64,000 bases of DNA from Rhizobium sp. NFR03 (GTDB taxonomy: Bacteria > Pseudomonadota > Alphaproteobacteria > Rhizobiales > Rhizobiaceae): NCBI RefSeq assembly GCF_900111275.1, contig NZ_FOGR01000002.1:744001-808000 (forward strand), given 5' to 3'. Both the position numbers and the translations under genes were made by a program. The notes under the pieces were generated by a model. It was not told the origin of the DNA, ran no database searches, and saw only the letters and a program-made list of their open reading frames with translations. Each line of letters opens with the position of its first letter. The first letter of the stretch is position 1. This document shows, piece by piece, positions 20,255-29,200 of this stretch.

Positions 20255-21766
20255 CTACAGAAAAATCGCGGAGAAGAGAATGTAGAGGAGCGCCGAAAGC
20301 AGGGCGGAGGCCGGTACGGTGATGACCCAGGCACCGACGATGGTCATGAAATGCGAGCGCCGCACCAGTTGCCGCCGGCGCATCTCGTCCACGCCATGCT
20401 CGGCGCGAAGCAGAAAGTCGGATTGTCCGGTCTTGCGGCGGACATACTCCAGCCGCAGCCTGGAATTGCGCGTGTACCATTCGCGGAAGAAGCCGATGCC
20501 GAACACCGCGCCGACGGCGATATGCGTCGTGCTGACCGGCAGGCCGAAGGTCGAGGCGAGGATAACCGTGATGGCGGTGGCGAGCGCGACGCAGAAGGCG
20601 CGGACGGGATTGAGTTTGGTGATCTCCTCGCCGACCACGCGGATAAGCTTCGGCCCGTAAAGCAGGAGTCCGGCCGAGATACCGAGCGCGCCGATGAGAA
20701 GAACCCAGAACGCGACATTGACGGTCGTCGCCGGCACCAGCGTATCGACATTGGCGACAATGGCCGACAGCGGCCCGACCGCGTTCGAGACGTCGTTGGA
20801 ACCGTGAGCGAAAGACAGGAGGGCGGCCGAAAGGACGAGCGGCAGATGAAACAGCGGTCTTAGCGACTGGTTGCGGTTTTCGAGCCCCACCGCGCGGCGC
20901 GCGACCGTGCGACGCGACACGAGATAGACGGTCACGCCGGTAACGATACCTGCACCGAAACCGGCGGCCGGAGAAACATAGAAGACGCGATCAAGGCCGA
21001 TCAGCGCAAAATAGGTGGTGAAGACGCCGCCCATGACGGCAAGCAGGATCGGGACCCAGAATACCGCTCCGGCGATCTTGTCTTCCCGGTAGATGATGAA
21101 CGTCTTGATGAAGAACAGCAGGCCTGCCGCGACCCCGCCGCCGATGAACGGAGACAGCATCCAGCTGAGCGTGATGCCGCCGAGCGACAGCCATTGCACG
21201 GACGAGAACCCGACGGCCGCAATACCCGCGCCCAGAATGCTGCCGACAATGGCATGCGTGGTAGAGATCGGCGCGCTGCACCATGTGGCGATGTTGATCC
21301 AGACGGCGGCCGAGATCAGCGCGGACATCATGACCCAGACCAGCGTCGCGCTGTCGGTGAAGGCGGCGGCGTCGATCAGCCCGCCCTCGATGGTCGAGAC
21401 CACGCGTCCGCCGGCAAAGAGCGCCCCTGCGATCTCGAAGATCGCGGCGATCACCAGCGCGCCGGTCATCGTCATCGCCCGTGCGCCGACGGCCGCGCCC
21501 ACATTGTTGGTCACATCGTTAGCGCCGATGTTCATGGCCATGTAGCCGGCGATGGCAGCGGCCGCGACGACGATGATCGCGCCGGGCGCTTCGGAGACCG
21601 CACTGGCGGCGATGATCATGACAAAGACGAGAAAGATGAAGCCGAGACCGAGGCCGACGGAGCTTTTCAGGACGAAATGCGACGCTTCCTCGTTCAGCGT
21701 CAGCTTGTCGAGGTCCTTGTCGAGTGTCGATTTCTCCAGAGCGGGTGTCGTCTTCCCCATGGTCAT
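20255..21766 (-). CDS. pit: PiT family inorganic phosphate transporter
   Basis: A 503-residue inner-membrane low-affinity phosphate permease, probably metal-phosphate/H+ symport. The duplicated PiT signature appears as GANDVTNNVGAAVGARAMT in the N-half and GSNDVSNAVGPLSAIV in the C-half. About ten hydrophobic helices are visible. The first 35 residues are hydrophilic and the cytoplasmic C-half has a charged loop (RRKTGQSDFLLRAEHG). Similar forms with an N-terminal extension occur in other rhizobia. rsmE follows at 9 nt. Confidence 0.94.
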   Translation of the reverse strand: MTMGKTTPALEKSTLDKDLDKLTLNEEASHFVLKSSVGLGLGFIFLVFVMIIAASAVSEAPGAIIVVAAAAIAGYMAMNIGANDVTNNVGAAVGARAMTMTGALVIAAIFEIAGALFAGGRVVSTIEGGLIDAAAFTDSATLVWVMMSALISAAVWINIATWCSAPISTTHAIVGSILGAGIAAVGFSSVQWLSLGGITLSWMLSPFIGGGVAAGLLFFIKTFIIYREDKIAGAVFWVPILLAVMGGVFTTYFALIGLDRVFYVSPAAGFGAGIVTGVTVYLVSRRTVARRAVGLENRNQSLRPLFHLPLVLSAALLSFAHGSNDVSNAVGPLSAIVANVDTLVPATTVNVAFWVLLIGALGISAGLLLYGPKLIRVVGEEITKLNPVRAFCVALATAITVILASTFGLPVSTTHIAVGAVFGIGFFREWYTRNSRLRLEYVRRKTGQSDFLLRAEHGVDEMRRRQLVRRSHFMTIVGAWVITVPASALLSALLYILFSAIFL

Positions 21767-22020
21767 TCCTCGTCACGCCCGCACGCTGCCATACAGGCCT
21801 TGCGCGACGGTCAGGTCGCACGGCAGGTCAGGCGCCGTCAGTTTTGTGTAGAACAGATATAGGGGAAGTCTCGCACGACGCCTGCCAGCAGCGCAAATAT
21901 CGCGACGTTCCCGCTGGCGCGCTTTTGTCAGGTTCCGGTTACGCCGTAAACATGACCGCTCCGTGATCGATCTGCATGCTGACAGAAAGCGGGCCGAATG
22001 ACGTCCGCGAAACGGAGGCG

Positions 22021-22530
22021 CTATTGCGCGGCGCTGCGTGGCGCCTCGGGCTGCTGCATGGTTGAGAGCAGCTGCGTCTGGAAGTCGAGGATGAGCTTGC
22101 GCAGGCCCGGTTCCGCAACGCGGCCGGCAGCCTCCGTGAAGGTTACCCATTCCAGCGTCCGCGAACCCTTTTCGGGAAAGCGCTTTGCCATGTCGAACAC
22201 CACCACGGGATAGACGTGAACCCGGCACGTAATCTTCAGGCCTTTGCTCATGCCTTTTTCGTAGATGAAGCTGCCGATGGAATCGGAGGAAGGCTCGCCC
22301 TTCACGCCGGCTTCTTCCCATGCTTCGCGGGCAGCGACCTCGTGCGAGGCCTTGCCTTCCATGGGCCAGCCCTTGGGAATGACCCAGCGTCCCGTGTCGC
22401 GGCTCGTGATCAGCAGCATTTCCGGCACCGCATTCTTCTTCCGGAACCGGTAGCACAGGGCAGCAAATTGCACGCGCTCGGGACGGCGGAACATCAAGCG
22501 GACTTCGGAAACGATGCTATCGAGAATGGT
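22021..22530 (-). CDS. NUDIX hydrolase
   Basis: The product hydrolyses a nucleoside-diphosphate-linked compound. The NUDIX box reads GWPMEGKASHEVAAREAWEEAGV, with the REAWEEAG metal-binding core intact. Before it lies TSRDTGRWVIPKG, which is typical of diphosphoinositol-polyphosphate or related NUDIX enzymes in rhizobia. The substrate is not certain. The start is unclear. A TTG at 22530 follows AAAGGA by 10 nt and gives 169 residues. An ATG at 22494 gives 157 but lacks a good site. The frame is open to 22716, though that part is not protein-like. Confidence 0.85.
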   Translation of the reverse strand, partial: TILDSIVSEVRLMFRRPERVQFAALCYRFRKKNAVPEMLLITSRDTGRWVIPKGWPMEGKASHEVAAREAWEEAGVKGEPSSDSIGSFIYEKGMSKGLKITCRVHVYPVVVFDMAKRFPEKGSRTLEWVTFTEAAGRVAEPGLRKLILDFQTQLLSTMQQPEAPRSAAQ

Positions 22531-22825
22531 CAATGACGTCAGGTCCTTTCGCCGGAAGCAATATCCGGGAGACGATCGAGTTTGCCGTGAACGGCTTTCG
22601 GGAAAATGCCTGATCAAACGCCGGATACGGCAGATTGATCCATGGCTCTGTAAAAAAGACACGACTCGCATCGTATCGAAAATTCGAACGATCCAAATGA
22701 ACGCAGACGCTGTCACAGTCCATGAAAAAATTCGGGTAGTGATTCCTTACTATGCCCGCAATCTTGCGTAGACGTGGTCGCGCACCGCCATTGCCTGTCG
22801 TGGATGCGACGCCGAATGACGCAAT

Positions 22826-23611
22826 TCAATCCTGATGCCGTTCCTGCAGGCGCAGACGCGCAACACGGGCGCGATCCTCGGCCAGATGCGCATTGAGACT
22901 TGCGCCGATCACGAAATCGATATGGCTTTCGGCAGCCCGGCGCGCCGCATGAGCGTCGCCGGCGAGGATGGCCGCATGGATGGCCTCGTGCTGCTCCAGC
23001 AGCCGGTCGGCTGCTCCCGGGGCCGAGAACACGGTGGTGCGGCTGAAGAAGATGTCCTGCTCCAGCAGCCGGTAGCAGGACCGCAGCGTATGCAGCAGAA
23101 TGATGTTGTGGGCGCTCTCCCCCACGGCCATGTGGAAATCGATATCGGCCCTGAGGCCGCTGTCGCGATCGTCCGCGTCCCGTGCGGTTCGCATCCGCGC
23201 AACGATCCGTGTCAGGCTCTCCCTGTCGGCCTCCGTCGCATGGCGCGCGGCGCGTTCGGCCGTCAGCCCCTCGATCTCGCGGCGATAGTCCAGATAGTCC
23301 CGCGCTGCCTTTTCGTGGCGCACGATCAGGGCGCGCATGGGTTCGGAAAAGATCTCGCCGATGATATCCGCGACGAAGGTGCCGCCACCATGCCGGCTGA
23401 CGAGCAGGCGGCGACCCTCCAGCTCCTTCAGTGCCTCCCGCAGGATCGGCCGCGAGACGTCGAAACGGGCGGCAAGGTCGCGCTCTCCCGGCAGCCGGTC
23501 GCCGTCGCGCAGCACGCCATCGAGGATCAGCGTCTCGATCCGCTGCACGATCTCGTCGGCCGCTCGGCTCTGATGGATGGCGGAGAACATTTCGACAGGC
23601 TCGTCGACCAC
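22826..23611 (-). CDS. GntR-family regulator with FCD domain
   Basis: A 261-residue FadR-subfamily repressor. The N-terminal winged helix (RIETLILDGVLRDGDRLPGERDLAARFDVSRPILREAL) is classic GntR. The C-terminal FCD domain is all-helical and keeps metal or ligand residues in DIDFHMAVGES, EQHEAIHAAI and ESHIDF. It resembles regulators of lactate, pyruvate or sugar-acid genes such as LldR and PdhR. No catabolic gene lies next to it, so the target is unknown. It is 68 bp from the first L,D-transpeptidase on the same strand. Confidence 0.9.
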   Translation of the reverse strand: MVDEPVEMFSAIHQSRAADEIVQRIETLILDGVLRDGDRLPGERDLAARFDVSRPILREALKELEGRRLLVSRHGGGTFVADIIGEIFSEPMRALIVRHEKAARDYLDYRREIEGLTAERAARHATEADRESLTRIVARMRTARDADDRDSGLRADIDFHMAVGESAHNIILLHTLRSCYRLLEQDIFFSRTTVFSAPGAADRLLEQHEAIHAAILAGDAHAARRAAESHIDFVIGASLNAHLAEDRARVARLRLQERHQD

Positions 23612-23679
23612 ACGCGTCTCCTCATAAAAGGACCGCCCGGCATGATGCCGGCCGGTCCTGATGTTCGACCTCGTGACGA

Positions 23680-24378
23680 TCAGCCGCCGAAGATGGTGCG
23701 CAGCAGATCGATGCCGCGATCGTCGTAGGAGACTTCGCCCTGCTTGTTGCCGGGGCCGACCACGATCACCTTGGCGCCGATCGAGGCGCGGTCATAGAGG
23801 TGCTCGACGTCCTGGTTCATCATGCGGATGCAGCCCGAAGACATGTTCTGCCCGATGGTCCAGGGCTGGTTGGTGCCGTGAATGCGGAAGCCGCTGTCGT
23901 TGCGGCCCTTGTAGAGATAGAGAGCGCGCGCGCCGAGCGGATTGTTGACGCCGCCTTCCATGTAGGCCGGCAGGATATGGCCGTTCTTGCGCTCGCGGAC
24001 GATCATTTCGGCGGGCGGCGTCCAGCCGGGCCATTCGGCCTTGCGCTGAACCTTCACCACGCCCGACCAGCCGAAGCCTTCGCGGCCGACGCCGATGCCG
24101 TAGCGCGTCGCCTTGTTGTTGCCTTCGACGTAGTAGAGATATTTGTGGTTGGTATCGACGATGATGGTGCCTGGCGCCTCGTCGGTGCGCAGCCGCACCT
24201 TGGTGCGCCAGAATTCACGCGCCGGCTTGCGCTGCGAGGCGGCGATGGTGGTTACATCGCTCTGCCCGATGGTCGCGGCTGGTCGTTCCATCATCGTTGC
24301 CGATGCGACGCCGGCCGTGCTCGTCAAAAGCACCACCGACAGTGCGGCACCAGCCCATCGTCCGATTTTCGTCGTCAT
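23680..24378 (-). CDS. L,D-transpeptidase (YkuD domain), first of a pair
   Basis: A periplasmic enzyme that makes 3-3 peptidoglycan cross-links or anchors proteins to the wall. The 232-residue form starts with a signal peptide (GAALSVVLLTSTAGVASA). The YkuD domain begins near residue 70 (TIIVDTNHKYLYYV). The active site is FRIHGTN with His167 and SSGCIRM with Ser181 and Cys183. The ATG at 24378 follows GAGAGGGAGAG and starts the signal peptide. It lies 204 bp downstream of a paralogue on the same strand. Confidence 0.93.
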   Translation of the reverse strand: MTTKIGRWAGAALSVVLLTSTAGVASATMMERPAATIGQSDVTTIAASQRKPAREFWRTKVRLRTDEAPGTIIVDTNHKYLYYVEGNNKATRYGIGVGREGFGWSGVVKVQRKAEWPGWTPPAEMIVRERKNGHILPAYMEGGVNNPLGARALYLYKGRNDSGFRIHGTNQPWTIGQNMSSGCIRMMNQDVEHLYDRASIGAKVIVVGPGNKQGEVSYDDRGIDLLRTIFGG

Positions 24379-24582
24379 TCCCGTTCTCTCCCTCTCAAGC
24401 CCGCAGGTCGCGCCATCGACCGTTTGCAGGGGCTCCGCCAGCGTACCGTGTCCGGCGAACGCTATTCGATCGCGCGAATCCCGCAAGATCATCGGTTGCA
24501 ACGGCGGTCGAATGTCGCCGTCCCCGATGTCACCAAGGAGACGGCTGTTGCCGAAAAAGCACGATACTGCGTCGAAACCCGC

Positions 24583-25389
24583 TTACATCACGATGACGCG
24601 CGTCCCCACCTTCACCCGCTCGTAGAGGTCGGTGACGTCCTCGTTGCGCATGCGGATGCAGCCGGAGGAGACGGCATAGCCGATCGTCCAGGGCGCATTG
24701 GTGCCGTGGATGCGGTAAAGCGTGGAGCCAAGATACATGGCGCGAGCGCCGAGCGGGTTGGCGGGGCCGCCCTCCATGCTGGCGGGGAGGTAGTGCCCCT
24801 TGGCGGCTTCGCGGGCGATCATTTCGGACGGCGGGCGCCAGGTCGGCCATTCCGCCTTGCGTGTGACCTTGTGTTCCCCCGCCCACTCAAAGCCCGGCTT
24901 GCCGACGCCCACGCCGTAGCGGCGGGCCTCGCCATTGCCGGTAACGAGATAGAGGAAGCGGCTGTTGGTATCGATGACGATCGTGCCGGGTCGTTCGCGG
25001 GTGTCATAGGCGACCATCTGCGGCAGGAATTGCGGATCGATCGACCGCACGGGCCGCTGCGGCGCCACCATGCCGGCGGAGCGAACGAGCGGCGCCGCAC
25101 GTTGCAGAGCCGGCCGCTGGTAGATGACCTGCTGGCGCGGCGCGAATGCTGCCGGGCGCTCGCGGTAGACGATGCGCGGCTGGTCGCCGGCGGCCGCCTG
25201 ACGCCGTCTGCCTCTCTGGTCGACGCGCTCGCTGCCCGCACCGAGCTGCATCAGCCACGGCGCCGTCAGATCCGGGCTGACGATGACCGGCGGGCGGTTT
25301 CCGTAGCGCTCTGCGGCCTGCGCAAGGCCTGACCCGAGATCGGTCAGGCTGACGGACAGGAGGGTGGTGAGGATCAACAATGTCTTCAT
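24583..25389 (-). CDS. L,D-transpeptidase (YkuD domain), second of a pair
   Basis: A 268-residue paralogue of the preceding enzyme with the same likely role in peptidoglycan cross-linking in the periplasm. A signal peptide is present (MKTLLILTTLLSVSLTDLG). Between it and the catalytic domain lies about 100 residues rich in Arg, Gln, Pro and Ala that the first copy lacks. The YkuD domain starts near residue 134 (PGTIVIDTNSRFLYLV), with His228 in YRIHGTN and Ser242 and Cys244 in SSGCIRM. The Arg/Gln-rich linker is probably disordered. Confidence 0.92.
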   Translation of the reverse strand: MKTLLILTTLLSVSLTDLGSGLAQAAERYGNRPPVIVSPDLTAPWLMQLGAGSERVDQRGRRRQAAAGDQPRIVYRERPAAFAPRQQVIYQRPALQRAAPLVRSAGMVAPQRPVRSIDPQFLPQMVAYDTRERPGTIVIDTNSRFLYLVTGNGEARRYGVGVGKPGFEWAGEHKVTRKAEWPTWRPPSEMIAREAAKGHYLPASMEGGPANPLGARAMYLGSTLYRIHGTNAPWTIGYAVSSGCIRMRNEDVTDLYERVKVGTRVIVM

Positions 25390-25607
25390 GACGGGCTCGT
25401 TCTCGATCTGGCGGTCGGCGGAAGCTCAGCCGGTCATCCGGCGTGTGGCGGAAGCCTGACACCGCAGCGGAATAGGAAGCGTAAACGAGCGTCGCGGAAC
25501 GGGTGGACGAACCGTGAAAGTCTTCGGTAGGGTTATTGCGTGCTTTAGAGAAATGGTTGACGAAGCATGAAGCGTTGAAGCGTGCCGGTTCATGAGGGGC
25601 GAATGCA

Positions 25608-26249
25608 ATGAGCGAGACAGAAGCACCCAAGGGCCTGATCACCGGTGCGGACGGCCTGACACGTTGCTTCTGGCCGGGCCAGCTGCTGGATTATCTGCGC
25701 TACCACGACGAGGAATGGGGCCGCCCCGTGACCGACGACATCAGGCTGTTTGAAAAGATCTGCCTGGAGGGCTTTCAGTCGGGCCTTTCCTGGCTGACGA
25801 TCCTACGGAAGCGCGAGGCCTTCCGCGCAGCCTTCGCCGGCTTCGACATCGATGCCGTTGCCGCGTTCGGCGAGGACGACATCGCGCGCTGCGTCGCGGA
25901 TGCCGGCATCGTGCGGCATCGCGGCAAGATCGTCTCGACCATCAACAACGCACGGCGCGCACAGGAGCTTCGCGCCGAATTCGGTACGCTCGCCCGCTAT
26001 TTCTGGAGCCACGAGCCGGCCCTTCACGAGCGGCCCGCCACCGTCACCTTCGCGGCCATCGCCGCCAATCCGACGACGCCGGTCTCGGTGCGGATCTCCA
26101 AGGACCTGAAGAAGCGCGGCTGGACCTTCGTCGGACCGACGACGGTCTATGCCTTCATGCAGGCCATGGGCCTCGTCAACGACCATATCGAAGGCTGCAT
26201 CTGCCGTCAGCCGATCGAGGCGCTTCGCGCAGCCTTCGTGCGGCCGTAG
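25608..26249 (+). CDS. tag: DNA-3-methyladenine glycosylase I
   Basis: This base-excision repair enzyme removes 3-methyladenine from alkylated DNA. The 213 residues have the helix-hairpin-helix fold and the Zn-binding snap of Tag: Cys20 and His33 at the N-terminus, His193 and Cys197 (NDHIEGCICR) at the C-terminus. The conserved FQSGLSWLTILRKREAFR follows. The ATG at 25608 has only a weak ribosome binding site (AGGGGCGA). It is divergent from the second L,D-transpeptidase across 218 bp. Confidence 0.95.
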   Translation: MSETEAPKGLITGADGLTRCFWPGQLLDYLRYHDEEWGRPVTDDIRLFEKICLEGFQSGLSWLTILRKREAFRAAFAGFDIDAVAAFGEDDIARCVADAGIVRHRGKIVSTINNARRAQELRAEFGTLARYFWSHEPALHERPATVTFAAIAANPTTPVSVRISKDLKKRGWTFVGPTTVYAFMQAMGLVNDHIEGCICRQPIEALRAAFVRP

Positions 26250-26258
26250 CCGTTACCT

Positions 26259-26447
26259 CTAAAGCCTGCGGCCCCGCCGTCCGCTGGCCAGAAGCGCAAT
26301 GCCGATGACCGCGACGATGAGGCCGATGACCAGCCATTGCGTCTGCCCGGTCATGAAGCTCCCGCCCATCAGATTGGCCCCCTGCAGGGTCCAGATCAAC
26401 CCCACCAGCAGACAGAGCACACCCGCAATCGTCTTGAAACGCTTCAT
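26259..26447 (-). CDS. small membrane protein, two TM segments
   Basis: A 62-residue protein with two hydrophobic segments, TIAGVLCLLVGLIWTLQGANL and WLVIGLIVAVIGIALLAS, joined by a short loop (GGSFMTGQTQ) and ending in an RRGRR basic tail. Similar short proteins are widespread in Rhizobiales but have no assigned role. The ATG at 26447 follows GGGGAGG. A longer frame exists upstream but adds residues with no membrane or signal character. Confidence 0.75.
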   Translation of the reverse strand: MKRFKTIAGVLCLLVGLIWTLQGANLMGGSFMTGQTQWLVIGLIVAVIGIALLASGRRGRRL

Positions 26448-26537
26448 TCCGTTTTCCTCCCCGGTTCTCTTGCACGCCGTTTCGTCGGGCTGCGTGGGGC
26501 AGGGATGGCCCGCGCCCACGCCTCTATGACTTAAGTC

Positions 26538-26963
26538 CTAGCCACCGTTTTTGGCCAGCCAGTCCTTCATCCGGGCAATCTCGGTTTCCTGCGCCTTGAT
26601 CACCTCCTGCGCCAGCGCGCGCAGGTTGGGGTCCGTGCCGAACTCCAGCTCCACCTTCGCCATGTCGATCGCGCCCTGATGATGGGCGATCATGCCCTTG
26701 GCGAAGTCCACGTCGGCCTTGCCGGTATAGGTGATGGCCATGCCCCCGTGCATCCGGGCATTGGCCTTCGTAAAGGCCTGGCTCGATGGGCCCTGGTCGC
26801 CCTTCGGATTTGTCATGCCACCCGACTTGGCGTCATGGTTCATGGCGTCATGGTTCATGGTGCTGTGATCGGCAGGCTTCGCCGCGTCCTGCGCCACGGC
26901 GAACGTGGTCGAGAGGGAGAGGAGGGCGATCGTGGCGGCACATACGGCCTGTTGTCTGAACAT
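26538..26963 (-). CDS. DUF305 family exported protein
   Basis: A 141-residue protein with a signal peptide (MFRQQAVCAATIALLSLSTTFAVAQ). The mature part has a His/Met-rich run (HSTMNHDAMNHDAKSGGM) and the DUF305 pattern FAKGMIAHHQGAIDMAKVEL, which holds paired histidines. DUF305 proteins are ferritin-like helical bundles, and some are linked to copper. The Met/His-rich run supports metal binding, but this is inference. The ATG at 26963 follows AAAGGA. It lies 32 nt after another exported Cys/His-rich gene, probably in one operon. Confidence 0.88.
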   Translation of the reverse strand: MFRQQAVCAATIALLSLSTTFAVAQDAAKPADHSTMNHDAMNHDAKSGGMTNPKGDQGPSSQAFTKANARMHGGMAITYTGKADVDFAKGMIAHHQGAIDMAKVELEFGTDPNLRALAQEVIKAQETEIARMKDWLAKNGG

Positions 26964-26995
26964 GGTCTGTCCTTTCGAAATGATGATGAACGCTA

Positions 26996-27346
26996 TCAGG
27001 TCGAAAGATCCGTCTTGGGCGGTGGCGCTGCGGGTTGCGGGGTGGACGCAATCAACGGCAGCTCCGCCGTCGGCCGCAGGCGCTGCACAGGGCCCGAGAG
27101 CCTGCCGAGATCGACAGGCTCGACCTCCAGCGCAAAACAGGCCGAGCAGAGCATCGGGTGCGAACTCTTGACCGGATGATGGCAGGCGCTCGCGCAATCC
27201 TGTGATCCCACGACATCGCCGCCATGTGCGGCATGCGAGACGACGATCGCGTTCCCGTGCGCAAGGTCTTGCGCCTGCGCCACGGCGGAGGTCCATCCCG
27301 AAAGGATGCCGCAGAGCATGGCGAGGGCGAGAATGAAGGCGCGCAT
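26996..27346 (-). CDS. exported Cys/His-rich small protein
   Basis: A 116-residue protein with a signal peptide ([24 protein letters not shown]). The middle contains a dense Cys/His cluster: [23 protein letters not shown], with four Cys and three His. This could bind a metal such as copper or form disulfides. The C-terminus is Pro-rich. I do not recognise a named family with confidence. The ATG at 27346 starts the signal peptide. It precedes the DUF305 gene by 32 nt, which suggests a shared job. Confidence 0.7.
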   Translation of the reverse strand: MRAFILALAMLCGILSGWTSAVAQAQDLAHGNAIVVSHAAHGGDVVGSQDCASACHHPVKSSHPMLCSACFALEVEPVDLGRLSGPVQRLRPTAELPLIASTPQPAAPPPKTDLST

Positions 27347-27510
27347 CCTCTCAACATAAGCAGGAACCGGGCGAAAGGAACCCACCCGCTCCACCTTTCG
27401 CGCGATCCGCGACCCGCACCCAGCCTTGCCGCTCTGCCTATGATCGGATAGGGAAGGCGCCACACCATTCAACGAGCCCTTCCAGCCGCAAACGAGACGG
27501 TCGAGACGCC

Positions 27511-28995
27511 ATGAACGACAAGAAGAAGAAGCCTCAGAAGCTCAAGGCCCGCCTGCCGCGCGGCTTCGTCGATCGCTCCGCCGCCGATATCCGTGCCGTG
27601 GATGGCATGGTGGCGAAAATCCGCGAGGTCTACGAGCGCTACGGCTTCGATCCCGTGGAAACGCCGCTGTTCGAATATACCGACGCGCTCGGCAAGTTCC
27701 TGCCCGACAGCGACCGTCCGAACGAGGGCGTCTTTTCGCTGAAGGACGACGACGATCAGTGGATGTCGCTGCGCTATGACCTGACCGCGCCGCTCGCCCG
27801 CCATGTCGCGGAGAATTTCAACGACATCCAGCTGCCCTACCGCACCTTCCGCGCCGGCTGGGTCTTCCGCAACGAAAAGCCCGGCCCGGGCCGCTTCCGG
27901 CAGTTCATGCAGTTCGATGCCGACACCGTGGGCGCTGCCGGCGTTCAGGCGGACGCCGAGATGTGCATGATGATGGCGGATACGATGGAGGCGCTGGGCC
28001 TTGCCGGGCAGTTCGTCGTGCGCGTCAACAACCGCAAGGTCTTCGACGGCGTCCTCGACGGCATCGGCCTTGCCGGCGACGACAATGCCGGCCGCCGTCT
28101 GACGGTGCTCCGCGCTATCGACAAGCTCGACAAGTTCGGCCTCGACGGCGTGAAGCTTCTGCTCGGGGAGGGCCGCAAGGACGAGAGCGGCGATTTCACG
28201 AAGGGCGCCGGCCTCGGTCCCGACCAGATCGCCAGCGTGCTCGCCTATCTCGCGCAGGACGGCTACCAGCCGACGAGCGACCTCTACACGCAGGGTATGA
28301 GCGAACTCGACCAGATCGAGGCGCTGGTGCGTGCCGGCGGCTACGCCGAAGATCGTATCAAGATCGACCCGTCCGTCATTCGTGGCCTCGAATACTACAC
28401 CGGTCCCGTCTTCGAAGCCGAACTGACCTTCCCCGTCACCAACGAAAAGGGCGAAAGCGTCGTCTTTGGCTCGGTCGGCGGCGGCGGTCGTTACGATGGG
28501 CTCGTCTCCCGCTTCATGGGCCAGCCCGTGCCCGCCACCGGCTTCTCCATCGGCGTCTCCCGCCTCATGACGGCGCTGAAGAACCTCGGCAAGCTGGGTG
28601 AGGACGAGGTTCTCGCCCCTGTCGTCGTCTGCGTCATGGACCGCGATATCGAGAGCCTCGGCCGCTACCAGCGCTTCACCCAGACGCTGCGCCACGCCGG
28701 CATCCGCGCCGAAATGTATCAGGGCAACAAAAAGAACTTTGGCGACCAGCTGAAATACGCCGACCGCCGCGGCGCGCCACTTGCCATCATCCAGGGCGGC
28801 GACGAGCGCGCCGAGGGTCTCGTGCAGATCAAGGACCTGATCGAGGGCAAGCGCCTCTCCGGCGAGATCGAGGACAACGCCACCTGGCGCGAAGCCCGCG
28901 TCGCGCAGGTATCGGTGCCGGAGTCCGAACTGGTGGAAAAGGTTCGCGAGATGCTGGATGCCCAGAGGCAGGACCGCGACCGGGCAGCAGGCTGA
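27511..28995 (+). CDS. hisS: histidyl-tRNA synthetase
   Basis: This class II synthetase charges tRNA-His. It is 494 residues long and starts with a Lys-rich stretch, then [19 protein letters not shown] (motif 1 region). Motif 2 is seen in [29 protein letters not shown]. The His-specific segments are [16 protein letters not shown] and the loop [15 protein letters not shown]. The C-terminal anticodon-binding domain follows. It is the first gene of a hisS-hisZ-hisG cluster, separated from hisZ by a 205-bp gap that contains a double-hairpin repeat. Confidence 0.97.
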   Translation: MNDKKKKPQKLKARLPRGFVDRSAADIRAVDGMVAKIREVYERYGFDPVETPLFEYTDALGKFLPDSDRPNEGVFSLKDDDDQWMSLRYDLTAPLARHVAENFNDIQLPYRTFRAGWVFRNEKPGPGRFRQFMQFDADTVGAAGVQADAEMCMMMADTMEALGLAGQFVVRVNNRKVFDGVLDGIGLAGDDNAGRRLTVLRAIDKLDKFGLDGVKLLLGEGRKDESGDFTKGAGLGPDQIASVLAYLAQDGYQPTSDLYTQGMSELDQIEALVRAGGYAEDRIKIDPSVIRGLEYYTGPVFEAELTFPVTNEKGESVVFGSVGGGGRYDGLVSRFMGQPVPATGFSIGVSRLMTALKNLGKLGEDEVLAPVVVCVMDRDIESLGRYQRFTQTLRHAGIRAEMYQGNKKNFGDQLKYADRRGAPLAIIQGGDERAEGLVQIKDLIEGKRLSGEIEDNATWREARVAQVSVPESELVEKVREMLDAQRQDRDRAAG

Positions 28996-29020
28996 CCGGC
29001 GTGCCATCGACATCGCAGCC

Positions 29021-29131
29021 CTTCACCCCAACCCTCTCCCCACATGCGGGGAGAGGGGACGTGCCACACGGTAACTCCGAGCTCCCTTCTCCCCGCTTGC
29101 GGGGAGAAGCTGCCGGCAGGCGGATGAGGGG
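29021..29131 (+). repeat. double-hairpin intergenic repeat, copy 1
   Basis: About 111 bp between hisS and hisZ. It has two hairpins: CCCTCTCCCC with GGGGAGAGGG (29032-29057) and CTTCTCCCCGC with GCGGGGAGAAG (29088-29111). It begins CTTCACCCCAACCC and ends GGATGAGGGG. A second copy lies at 57269-57382 in the opposite orientation. It is of the kind long noted in rhizobial intergenic spaces. Confidence 0.88.
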
Positions 29132-29200
29132 CAGCATCCCCGCGACGGTATCGGTTCTTCTCATCACCCCCGCACGCACGCCCTTGGGAACAGCACACCC

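Noticed and set aside
27469..29013. 514-codon minus-strand frame over hisS
   Set aside because: Antisense shadow of a clear histidyl-tRNA synthetase.
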